Shown piece by piece: positions 13,060 to 22,477 of a DNA stretch of 64,000 nucleotides (position 1 is the first letter of the stretch; every line of letters starts with the position of its first letter). This DNA is from Progne subis subis (taxonomy: Eukaryota; Chordata; Aves; Passeriformes; Hirundinidae): contig JAKJHU010000066.1 of NCBI GenBank assembly GCA_022316685.1, positions 5,329,913 through 5,393,912 of the forward strand. The letters are read 5' to 3'. Position numbers and translations under genes: made by a program. Below the pieces are notes generated by a model, which saw only the letters and a list, made by a program, of their open reading frames with translations, had not been told where the DNA came from and ran no database searches.

Positions 13060-13290
13060 ACTTCCAGTCCAGCTGGGATTTTTGGAGATACTGAGGCCAC
13101 CGTGGCAGGGAGTTCTTGGATTGTCCAGCACTGGAACAGCTGCCCAGGGAAGTGATGGAGTCCCCATCCCTGGAAGTGTTCAGAAACGTGGAGGTGGCAC
13201 TCGGGGATGTGATTTGTTGGTGGCCATGGCTGATGGTTGGACTCAGTGATCTGAGAGGTCTTTTCCAACCTTAACCTTGATCCTGCTGAG
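13060..13290 (+). mobile_element. CR1 LINE 3'-end fragment (different subfamily)
   Basis: It contains GGAACAGCTGCCCAGGGAAGTG, GGAGTCCCCATCCCTGGAAGTG, a GGTGGCACT block and GGTTGGACT(C)AGTGATCTGAGAGGTC, ending TTTTCCAACC. This is the classical avian CR1 tail order and differs from the more abundant copies here. Confidence 0.88.
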
Positions 13291-14277
13291 ATCCAACCCT
13301 TATTTGGGATTCTGGGAAGCTCTTGGGTGCTGGCTAAGAGTTGATGTGCTGAGCATTCCTGTTTTGTTGGGAATTCAGGAGGTTTGAGCCGTTCTGATGC
13401 GTTTGGGGTGGACAGATTCACTTTGCTGGTGCTGGAGAACAAAACGCTGCCACTTTTAGATCTTTCAGGGTCGGAGCTCCTGGGATGGGGCTTTTGTTGG
13501 ATTGGGGGTTTTTAAGCATAACTCAGGCATCTTTTGCTGGGGAATTCAGGCTCAAAATCAGAGTAAATTCACCAGATCTGCAGCATAATCAGCCAGCAAA
13601 GTTCACCCAGTGATTTCTCCACCCAGTAATTTCCTCGTCAAGTCCATAATTCCATGGGGAATGCAGCGACTTTCCCAGGGAAGCACCTGGGCTTGATTTT
13701 GAGCCTGTCAGAGATGGAGAATCCAGCACACCCAGCTGTTCCTGTGGTTAATTCAGAAACACAGAGCTCATTGGTGCTCTCCTGTGATCCAGCCTCAGCT
13801 CCCATCTGTTGGATCTCCTCACCTTCCCTGGGTGGGAAGTCTGGAATGAAATAAAAACGAGGAGCTTGGAAAGGATTCCCACGTCACAGGCATTCAGGAC
13901 GTCACAAAGGAAAGGGGTTTTAACCTTTTTCCTGTGCGAATATCATCAAAGTGCCATGAGAGACAAGTCCAGGTCATCAGGGCTACACGGAACTGGCAGC
14001 TGAGTGGAGCATTTCTCCTTGGAAAACTTTTCCATGTGGAGTTATCCAGTCACGTTTTTCTGTCTTGACAGTGGCAAAATTCGTTTCTGCTGGGACAAAA
14101 GAGCTGAAGTTGATGGGAGTGAGCATCAACCTCACACTGAGGGCAGTGGGGAGGAGCTGAGCTGCAGCCCGGGGTTAAATCCATGTCCTGCATGAAAATC
14201 CATGCAGGGAGAGGTTGGATGGTTCTGGGATTCTGCAGGAAGGGACTCACATTAATTGGAAATTGGGGAAATGGAGC

Positions 14278-14660
14278 CAGGCTGGGAGAGCTGGGGGTGC
14301 TCACCTAGGAGAGGAGAAGAATCCAGGGAGAGCTTCCAGCATATTCCAGGGCCTAAAGGGGCTCCAGGAGAGCTGCAGAGGGACTGGGGACAAGGCCTGA
14401 AGAGACAGGACACAGGGAATGGCTCCCAGTGCCAGAGGGCAGGGCTGGATGGGATCTTGGGAAGGAATTCCTGCCTGGGCTGGAATTGCCAGAGCAGCTG
14501 TGGCTGTCCCTGGATCCCTGGAATGTCCAAGCCCACATTGGACATTGGGGCTTGGAGCAGCCTGGGATGGTGGGAGGTGTCCCTGCCCATGGCAGAGGAG
14601 TTGGACTGGATGATCCTGAAGGTCCCTTCCCACCCAAATCATTCCATGATTCCATGAAAT
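14278..14660 (+). mobile_element. CR1 LINE 3'-end fragment with terminal ATTCCATG repeat
   Basis: It is one of the longest and best preserved copies. It runs from CAGGCTGGGAGAGCTGGGG through all the shared blocks to GAAGGTCCCTTCCCACCCAAATC and a terminal ATTCCATGATTCCATG, matching the short terminal octamer repeat of CR1. Confidence 0.93.
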
Positions 14661-16621
14661 CTTCCTAAGGAAGCTTTTCCTCATAGCGAAGCCCGAACTG
14701 GAGCACAAGTTTATCTCAAATTTAACAAAGAACACGATGAAAATCCCCATTCGCCCACACTTGTGCTTGTGCCTCCTCTCCAGTCTCCCCCAGCGTTGGG
14801 ATTTGGCCTCTCAAACTCCAGAAAAGCCACGGATGTTTTATCTCTGTGGGTCGAATTTGAAATTACAGAGGTGCTGATTCAATTTTGGATGCTTGCAGAG
14901 TTTGCAAACCCTCGTGGCAGCCTCCCCTCTCTGTGCTTCAGCTGGGTCTGACTGATTCTGCATTCGCTGGGCTTGTGCAGGAAATGTTGACTTTGTGTTG
15001 CGGTCAGGGGCTCTGTGAAATCCCAAATATTTATCCCAGAGTGTTTAGAGGAGGGAAACTCTCCTGCATGGTCACAGTAATACAGCAATGAGCAAATTTT
15101 ATGGGTCATGTTCTTTTTTTTTTTTTTTTTTTAAAAACAAATGTACCTTTTGCTCTTCATCAATATTCCAGTTCACTGGAGCAAAGCTTTCCTGGATCAT
15201 GCAGTGCCAGGTAAATAAGATTTATCCAAGACCTTGTTTGTGCACTCATTTGCCTCCTGCAACATCACATTTAAAGTGGCAAGAGAATTCCAGCAGATCC
15301 TGGGCTCACATCTGTGCGGGGAATTCACTCAGGACCTCTGAGGATAAATCTCATAAAAATTAAAATATCACCTGCACTGAAACAGGCAGAGTTATGGTTA
15401 AAAAAAAAAAGAAAAAAAAAAAAAAAGAAAAAAATCCCTTGGAGTTAGGAGCATTTGGGAGGCAAAGTTGTAATAGGATGTAGCATAACCATAGTAACGG
15501 GCACAACTGATACTGGAATAATGGATTTTCCTGGAAAAAAAGCTGGGAAAGGAAAGCCGGCTATCAGATTGGAGCCAGTAAAAAGAGATTCTGCTGCTAA
15601 GCACGGGTTTGAATGGAACTGATACCTTCTAAAAGCTCCGGCCCTTTGTAAAACCTGGATGCGCCGGAAAGAAAAGTGGGAAAACAGTGTTACCACTCCA
15701 ACGTGGGATAACCAGTGATCAGCAGAAGAGGGAATTTAGACTCTTCTTTTTCCTCTGATATCTAAAAAAAATTAATTTAGTTGGTTCAGGGCTGGTTTTA
15801 CTCCTGTGTTTTATTGTTTTACTGTTCTCTCTTGTTTTAGTGTTGGTGCTGGAGTGGGGCTCCTGCTCCCCAGGGCACTGATGGATCCAGCTCTTCCCAT
15901 TTCCGCTTCAGGCTGGTGCTGGCCATTTTAGAGCCACCAAGGAGCATTTAACAGCCCATTCATCCCCAAATTCCCGGCAAACTGGCTCCCGAGCTCCTGC
16001 TGTTCAGGTTTCAATGATTCCCACCTCTAACTCCGCTTGTTTTGTGAGCGTTCATCCAGTGGCTTCATGAGGTATTTAGGAGAAATTTGGGAAAAATTCC
16101 CCAATTTCTATCTCCCATTCCCATTGCCCTCCAGGGCACTGACAGCACTTCAGCTCACTAAAGCCTGGCCAGGTATTCAAGATTAAGGAATTTAAGTTTT
16201 GTCCCTTGGGAACGGTCCCAAATCCAGAGCTGTGGCTCAGCACGGAGCCCGAAGAGCTTTGAAGATTTTCCCTCTCTCCTGTCCTGCTTTAATTACAGCT
16301 GGGTTTGCTGCTTAAAACTCGCGAGGTGTCAGCTAAACTCCAGCTTAATAATTAGATCAGGCTTTATTAATCCTTCTGTGAGGCAGCCATGTCCGCATCT
16401 GGTGCTTTCCCCTGCCAAGGCATCTCAAGGAGATATTTTTTGATGGGCAATAATCAACTAAAAATGGACAACTTTTCCAGTGCCAAGGTCTCTTCCTCCA
16501 TCTGCTCCATTTTGGAGAAGACATTTCTGAGCAGGATATTCCCATCTTTTGTCTGTTTTTCCCCAAGGAAATGGAGTGAGGGAATGGAGATTTTCCCTCC
16601 AGGCATGGGAAAAGCTGAGAT

Positions 16622-16808
16622 TTCTGAAAAAAATAAAAACAACAAAAAATAAAATAAAATATAAAATAAAACAAAACAAAATAAAACAAAACAACAAAAA
16701 ATAAAATAAAATAAAATAAAATAAAATAAAATAAAATAAAATAAAATAAAATAAAATAAGATTAAATAAAATAAAATAAAATAAAATAAAATAAAATAAA
16801 ATAATAAA
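16622..16808. repeat. (ATAAA)n microsatellite with ACAAA interruptions
   Basis: A-rich 5-bp units occupy about 185 bp, with a purer second half. The poly-Phe/Leu minus-strand open frame here is an artefact. Confidence 0.97.
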
Positions 16809-16861
16809 TGGGAAAATTGTTCCTCTAATCCAGGTGCTCCTCACCCAGGGAACTAGAAAAT

Positions 16862-17008
16862 AAAACTATGCACTTCCCATCCCTGGAAAAGCCCAAGGCC
16901 AGGTTGGACAGGGCTTGGAATAACCTGGGATGATGGAAGGTGTCCCTGCCCATGGCAGGGATGGACTTTAAGGTCTCTTCCAGCCAAAATTTTTCTCTGA
17001 TTCCATGA
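16862..17008 (+). mobile_element. CR1 LINE 3'-end fragment
   Basis: It contains CATCCCTGGAAAAGCCCAAGG, GGCCAGGTTGGACAGGGCTTGG, GGTGTCCCTGCCCATGGCAG and a CTGATTCCATGA tail. Confidence 0.88.
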
Positions 17009-17832
17009 AAAGCTGAAAGTTTTGGAGGTCTGAGCTCATGGTTTGAACTTCTGCGTGTCGAGGACTCGTTGAAAATCACCTTTATTGTCCCAAAACTGGG
17101 TGGGGTCTGCAGCAGAGTCGCAGTATCAAGTGGTCTCCTGCAGCTTCCCAGGAGCAGGATCTGTCCTGCCAGGAATCCTGGTGTGAACCCTCCTGGTTTG
17201 GACACCAAACCACACAAGGAGGAATCAAACCCGGCCTTGATCCAGCTCATTTCAATTTATTTTCGTGACTACAGAGTTTGGAGAAACAACAACAACAACC
17301 TAAAAACCCACGAGTGTATGTTGAAATGGAAAGTATTGTGGTTTTTACGGAGCTTTTCCTGCTCATTTTCCTCAACAACATTAACATTCTAGCAAAGCTC
17401 CTGCCAGTATCTGGATTTCAAAATGAACCCTACTGATTTAAAGGGAGCACAATGCTACTTGAACGATTTTAAAAAAATATATATATAATAATCAAAGGGG
17501 AGGAAAAAAGGGAATTACCACATGAAAGAAGATGCTGCCAGACACGGAACGGCCACTTCCCTGCCACATCTTAACCTTTCCCAAAGCCCTGCTGCCACCT
17601 CTGCAGGTGTCCCTGGGGACACCGTCTGAGGAGGCATTTGGGACAGCTGGGTTCGTTATCTGGGCCAGGCCTGGAGCTTCCAAAAGTCCCCAAAATGAAA
17701 GGCAGCTCCGACGTTATCCCGGAGCCGCAATTCCCGTTGCCTCTGCCCCCATCTGGTTTTGTTAACGGCGAATGGATGCGATCAAAGCTTTAATTTTATG
17801 GTGAAGTGCTTCAATGGAGCCTTTTGAAATTA

Positions 17833-17862
17833 AAAACAACAACAACAACAACAACAACAAAA
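17833..17862. repeat. (AAC)n microsatellite
   Basis: About nine AAC units are followed by A-rich sequence. A shorter AAC run lies near 17287. Confidence 0.9.
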
Positions 17863-18209
17863 CCAAAAAAAAAACCACCCAGACTAACAAGGGAGCTCAT
17901 CCAGGGAAACAACATCCAGCCCCTCACACCCAAATCCCAACACCATGCCGAGGGGATGGTTCATTACTCCTCCTTAAGGCAGATAAAAAGTAACCAGAAA
18001 TTCCTCCTGACGCCCTGCTGCCCCTCAGCCGCGGTCCTTGACACCCTGGGGTTTGTCTGGAATGGGTTTTGCAAACATTTGCCATTATCCCTTGATTTGC
18101 TCCTTATTCCCAGCTGGGCTGGAGCTTTGGGTGATGTAAAGCAGCTCCAGGGTGGGAAGACCACGGGGGGATGCAGAACAAGCAGGCCTGGAGGTATTAT
18201 TCCAGCAGT

Positions 18210-18302
18210 TCCTTTGGGTTTTCAATACCCCAGACATTCCTTTAGGATTTCTAGCACTCCAGCCATTCCTTTGGGATTTCAGCACTCAAGCCATTCCTTG
18301 TG
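18210..18302. repeat. Short tandem repeat, ~34-bp unit, about 3 copies
   Basis: CATTCCTTTGGG(A/T)TTTC with CACTC(C/A)AGC recurs three times at roughly 30-35 bp spacing. Confidence 0.7.
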
Positions 18303-18599
18303 GAAAAGGAAAAATCCACACAAAAAGGAAAGGGATCGCTTTTGTCTTGCAGTGCTACGTGAGCTGGGGAGGATTTTCTTACATTTTTTATTCCTGAGGC
18401 ATCGATGGTGAATCCAGTCCTTCAGCAAAGTTCTTGATTTTGATCTCAAACCACGTCAGGCTCCGCTCAGGTGAGACCCCACCTGCAGAGCTGCCCCAGC
18501 CCTGGGGACAACAGCAGCAGCACCTGGAGCTGCTGGAGCAAATCCAGAGGAATCCATGGAGCTGCTCCAGGGCTGGAGCCCCTCAGTTCCCAGGGATTC

Positions 18600-18935
18600 A
18601 CGGCTGGGAGAGCTGGGGGTGCTCACCTGGAGAGGAGAAGGGTCCAGGGAGAGCTTCCAGAACATTCTAGGGCCTAAAGGGGCTCCAGGAGAGCTGCAGA
18701 GGGACTGGGGACAAGGCCTGGAGGGACAGGACACAGGGAATGGCTCCCAGTGCCAGAGGGCAGGGCTGGATGGGATCTTGGGAAGGAATTCCTGCCTGGG
18801 CTGGAATTGCCAGAGCAGCTGTGGCTGCCCCTGGATCCCTGGAATGTCCAAGGCCAGGCTGGACACTGGGGCTGGGAGCACTCTGGGACGGTGGGAGGTG
18901 TCCCTGCTCATGGATGGGTGGAATGGGATGAGCTT
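18600..18935 (+). mobile_element. CR1 LINE 3'-end fragment
   Basis: It starts GGCTGGGAGAGCTGGGGGTG and keeps all the shared blocks to GGTGGGAGGTGTCCCTGCTCATGG, then diverges before the terminal octamer repeat. Confidence 0.92.
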
Positions 18936-19194
18936 TTTTTTCCTCCAAGTGCAGTTGGGACCCAAGAATGTGTCAGGAACAGCACAGGCAGTGCCTGAGC
19001 CTTCAGAGAACCCCTATTCCAAGGATTTGGGAGGTTTCTCAATGAGGACAAGGTTGGAAAGGGATTTTTTTGCCAGGTCAGGGGCCGGGAATGGAGCAGG
19101 ATCCATTCCTGTCCCTCAGGGGTTGCTCTGGAGGAGCAGGATCAGGGATCAGGGCGATGCTGCCGCGCTTTAATCAGGAAATCTGTGGAGAGAT

Positions 19195-19593
19195 TGTCAC
19201 CGAGACACACAAAGCAGTCACACGCAGACAAGAGATTTTGCAAAGCAGAGGTTCTTCCGATCCCAGCTCACTGCTGAGAGAGCGGAGAGAGGAGGAAGAC
19301 ACCCCTTTGTTTATTCTTTACTTTTTATACATTTGTGGGTCTAGCAGAAGATTGGCTTTTTGGGGTTTCCACCCCTCAGCCTCAGTGGCCAGACCAATTG
19401 TCAGTTACAGTTGTTTTCAGGTTAGAAATATGCAAACAAAGGACAGAGAATGAAAAACAAAGTATTTGTTCATGTTACAACTGTGGGAAAGGTAGAAAAC
19501 TGCTCTAATATTGTACAGTAACTAAAAGATCTGACTCCATTATGAAATTCAAAAGGCTAATAAAAAAAAAACCTCAGAAAAACCAGGGTAACA
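19195..19593 (-). mobile_element. Solo LTR of an endogenous retrovirus (family 1, copy 1)
   Basis: The element runs TGTCACCGAG to CAGGGTAACA (TG...CA) and is flanked by GAGAGAT on both sides (19188-19194 and 19594-19600). A second copy lies at 63032-63419. In minus orientation it has a TATAAAAAG box followed closely by AATAAA, a typical LTR core-promoter and polyadenylation layout. No gag, pol or env sequence adjoins it, so it is a solo LTR. A 6-bp duplication in the other copy suggests an ERVK-like group. Confidence 0.9.
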
Positions 19594-20084
19594 GAGAGAT
19601 GGAAGTTGTGCTCATGGGGATGTGGCAGAGGTGGCGATTCGGGGCTTGATGAGGTTTTGCTCCGAGTCACCAACTTCTCCTCACATCCTGATGAACACAG
19701 AGGAAGGGGGGACTCTTTAATATAATTTGAGTGCAGAATTCCCCAAATCAGCCAGGGCTCCCAAATGTTTCAGTATCTTCCTTTGCTGCAGTTCAGGAAT
19801 AACCCTCCACTCTACTGGGACTGTTAATAACTCAATTTACACCAACCTGGGACTTCCATCACCTCCCCTCTGTCTTGTTTGCATCAACAAAATCAAACAC
19901 AGCGGGCAAAATAAATGCAAACTGTGCCAAATCACCTGGGGGGGCTGAGAAATCCCAGAATTCACACGGAGCTGTCGGAATCTTGGACGTTGTTGGATAT
20001 ATGGTACCTCCTGCAGGCTGGAGGAAACCAAACCTGCTCACTGGGGGTTTTAGTGGCCCTCTGGGCTCTGTTTGGGGTGGCAAG

Positions 20085-20160
20085 GTGGGGATTGATCAAA
20101 GGTTGGACTGGATGGCCTGGGAGGTCTCTTCCAACCTCAGCAATTCCAGGATCTGTAGGA
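20085..20160 (+). mobile_element. CR1 LINE tail fragment
   Basis: It has GGTTGGACTGGATGGCC followed by GGGAGGTCTCTTCCAACCTC, the standard CR1 tail, and a short AATTCCAGGATCTG end. Confidence 0.8.
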
Positions 20161-20434
20161 TTTGGAGCAGCACTTCAGGCTGTGTGCACCTCTAAAAATC
20201 ACATTTTTGCCCTTTGAGGTTTCACCTAATGAAGGAAACACCTGGTGACCTCAGAAATCCAAACTTGCCAAGCTGATGTTCAAACGCTTAAACCACTTTC
20301 CTCCTTTTCTTCCCCAGTTTTGGGTTTTTTTTTTTCCTTCCCCTCATTTATTGAGCCTCTCCAGCACCTGCTCGGCGTCGGGGAGCATCAGCTGCATGTT
20401 TGCACCCGTGACAACAATTAGCAAAGCAGGAGAG

Positions 20435-20707
20435 TGTTGGAACCCTGGAGGCTGAGAATTCCAGTGCTAAAAGGCACCGACCCTCAAACAAACATTGCAT
20501 TCGACCTGAGGCCTTGGAAAAGGCTCCCAAAATTGAGTGACAGCACTGGGATTGTGGGTGTGGAGTTAAATAGAAGTGTGTGACGTCACAGGGGGCTAAA
20601 CTTAGATTTTAAGGTAAGGATTAATAAACATCTGAGTCCAAACACAAAAACTGTGTTTCCTGAGATTTAATCACAGCTCTAACAGAAGAAAAGATAAGAA
20701 ACCCCCA
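20435..20707 (+). mobile_element. Solo LTR (family 2, internally deleted) next to EXOC4 exon A
   Basis: The element runs TGTTGGAACCCTGG to AAACCCCCA (TG...CA), with the exact 6-bp duplication GGAGAG at 20429-20434 and 20708-20713. Blocks such as GACCTGAGGCCTTGGAAAAGG, CAGCACTGGGATTGTGG, AGAAGTGTGTGAC and ATTAATAAACATCT match the 562-bp copy at 38204-38765 in reverse. Nearly 300 bp present in that copy, including its TATATAAAG box, are missing here. The AATAAA signal remains. The duplication ends 59 bp before exon A. Confidence 0.93.
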
Positions 20708-20772
20708 GGAGAGGGCTGAGATAAAGATCCTCCGAGCTGCTGCTCACCCCTGGGCTTTTGTCCCCTCCCCAG

Positions 20773-20909
20773 AGCACGGTGATCGTGGAGAAGACGGTGC
20801 AGGACCTGATGAACCTCATGCACGACCTGAGCGCCTACTCAGACCAGTTCCTCAACATGGTGTGCGTGAAGCTCCAGGAGTACAAGGACACCTGCACCCT
20901 GGCCTACAG
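20773..20909 (+). CDS. EXOC4: EXOC4 (SEC8) internal exon A
   Basis: The exon encodes the start of the C-terminal half of exocyst complex component 4. EXOC4 is part of the octameric exocyst that tethers secretory vesicles to the plasma membrane before SNARE fusion. The 45 codons read [12 protein letters not shown], then [19 protein letters not shown], and end DTCTLAYR, which I recognise as the segment near residues 579-624 of vertebrate SEC8 (numbering from memory). The acceptor is a pyrimidine tract ending in CCCCAG at 20772 and the donor is CAG|GTACAG. The exon starts in phase 0 and ends after two bases of an Arg codon that exon B completes. A solo LTR with its duplication ends at 20713, leaving only 59 bp of host intron before the exon. 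The preceding exon is not in the window. Identification is strong; the residue numbers are approximate. Confidence 0.96.
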
Positions 20910-21209
20910 GTACAGCCCAGGACAACATTCCGGGGGGGAATTGCTGCTCTTTGGGGTTGGCTGTTCTGCCGGGAGCAGTTCCAGGATTTCCTTCTAGGAT
21001 CGTCTCTGCTGGGGTGGCCGAGGGTGTTTCCTGCTAGGATAGGGATAGGAAAGCTGGAATAATGGTCAGCGGGATGTGGGGAGTTGTGTGGTTTCCCAGT
21101 GGATTTGCCCACATCAAAGCGTGGTTTAGGATCTTGAGATGTGGATGACGGTGGTGGTAGAGCTCAGAAATCATTCCAGTTCTTCCCTTAGGCTGGCAAC
21201 CAGGATGAG

Positions 21210-21500
21210 ACCTGCCAGGGCCTGAAGGGGCTCCAGGAGAGCTGCAGAGGGACTGGGGACAAGGCCTGGAGGGACAGGACACAGGGAATGGCTTCCAGTG
21301 CCAGAGGGCAGGGCTGGATGGGATCTTGGGAAGGAATTCCTGCCTGGGCTGGAATTCCCACAGAAGCTGTGGCTGCCCCTGGATCCCTGGAATGTCCAAG
21401 GCCAGGTTGGACATTGGGGCTTGGAGCAGCCTGGGATGGTGGGAGGTGTCCCTGCCCCTGCCATGGGTTCCCACCCGAACCATTCCATGATTCCATGATA
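21210..21500 (+). mobile_element. CR1 LINE 3'-end fragment
   Basis: It starts at GCCAGGGCCTGAAGGGGCTCC and runs to CCATTCCATGATTCCATGAT. It closely matches the copies at 14.3, 18.6 and 26.7 kb. Confidence 0.92.
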
Positions 21501-21654
21501 AAAGGTGACCTCAAGTTGGCAAGTGAGAGTCTGACATGTCACCTTTAAAAATAAATGTCTGGATTCACCTTTTGTCTCTGGTGAAGTAGTTCAGATCCTT
21601 CGTTTGAACATCTGCAAGGAATTCAGCTTTATTGGAATTAATTCTATTGAGATT

Positions 21655-21935
21655 TGGGGATTCGGGTCTCATGGCAATTTAGGAATTTCAGGATGAGAGG
21701 GAATGGCCGTAAGTTGTGCCAGGAGAGATTTCGATTGGATATTAGGAAAAAATTCTTTTTTGAAACGTCGGTCAGGCATTGGGAGGGCATCAGGGCAGGG
21801 GTGGAGTCTCCATCCCTGGGGGGATTTAAAGCCCTGTGGAGGTGGCATCTGGGGACATGGGTGGCCTTGGCAGTGCTGGTAACGGTTGGATTCAATCCTA
21901 GAGTCTTTTCCAACCTAAATGATTCCGTGGTTTTA
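21655..21935 (+). mobile_element. CR1 LINE 3'-end fragment (older subfamily)
   Basis: It includes AGGGAATGGCCGTAAGTTGTGCCAGG, GATATTAGGAAAAAATTCTT, a GGTGGAGTCTCCATCCCTGG block and GAGTCTTTTCCAACCTAAATGATTC. The order matches CR1 upstream of and through the tail. Confidence 0.9.
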
Positions 21936-22430
21936 GGAATCCGTAACCATATGGATCCACAGACGCCGGGTTCGGTGAAAGCTTCCCAAAACAATTCTAT
22001 AAACTGGCAGGGAGTCACCAAATGTCCATTGGCATTTTGGGATGATCCAACCCCTAACATTCCCCAGCCAAAGCAGGGAAGATGAAGGCACCATAATCCC
22101 TCTGGCCATGGACGTGTTTGGGTTAAACCCTTCAAGCACTTGATTTATCAGATGTTTCCTGGGTAAATATCAATAAATAATTTCTATGGACATCCCAGTT
22201 ATCCATCTGTAAAACAGCTCTCCTGGACAGGAAAACCAGGACCGTGCCCCATCCCATGGGGATGAATAATTCCATTAAAAACCACTCCAAGATGCTGCAG
22301 GAGTGTGGGCTGGAATAGCTGCTCTACATCATACAGCTATTGAGCCCGAAAAAGCCCTCGTGCTTCCTGACCAAGAAATTACTTCCCATTGCCTGATTTT
22401 ATTCAGGGAAAACTTCATCCGGCAAACAGG

Positions 22431-22477
22431 CTCATCATCATCATCATAATCATCACCATCATTATTATTATTATTAA
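22431..22477. repeat. (ATC)n/(ATT)n microsatellite
   Basis: CATCATCATCATCATAATCATC passes into five ATT units. Confidence 0.92.

Larger units (their letters stand above)
1..20772 (+). other. EXOC4: EXOC4 intron upstream of exon A (5' end outside window)
   Basis: No coding exon is recognisable in this 20.8 kb. The residues expected immediately before exon A in EXOC4 are not found, so the intron extends beyond the window edge. It contains CR1 copies, an LTR fragment at 1-225, a CR1-derived minisatellite at 3558-4195, microsatellites at 5810-5940 and 16622-16808, and solo LTRs at 19195-19593 and 20435-20707. The gaps between these hold AT-rich single-copy-looking sequence with poly-A/T runs (for example near 10427, 15114 and 15400) and nothing else I can identify. 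A likely branch-point motif (GCTCAC) lies near 20745. Confidence 0.85.

Noticed and set aside
17806..18411. 201-residue frame starting in an AAC microsatellite
   Set aside because: It begins in a microsatellite and runs over a short tandem repeat, with no recognisable domain.
18456..18965. Minus-strand 169-residue frame resembling similar frames at 14.3, 21.2, 26.6, 41.2 and 55.1 kb
   Set aside because: The similarity between these frames arises because each is the antisense of the same CR1 3' region; CR1 does not code for a protein there.
1..20772. Possible earlier EXOC4 exon
   Set aside because: The residues expected just before exon A (a VLGVQRPLL-type segment by recall) do not appear in any + strand frame.
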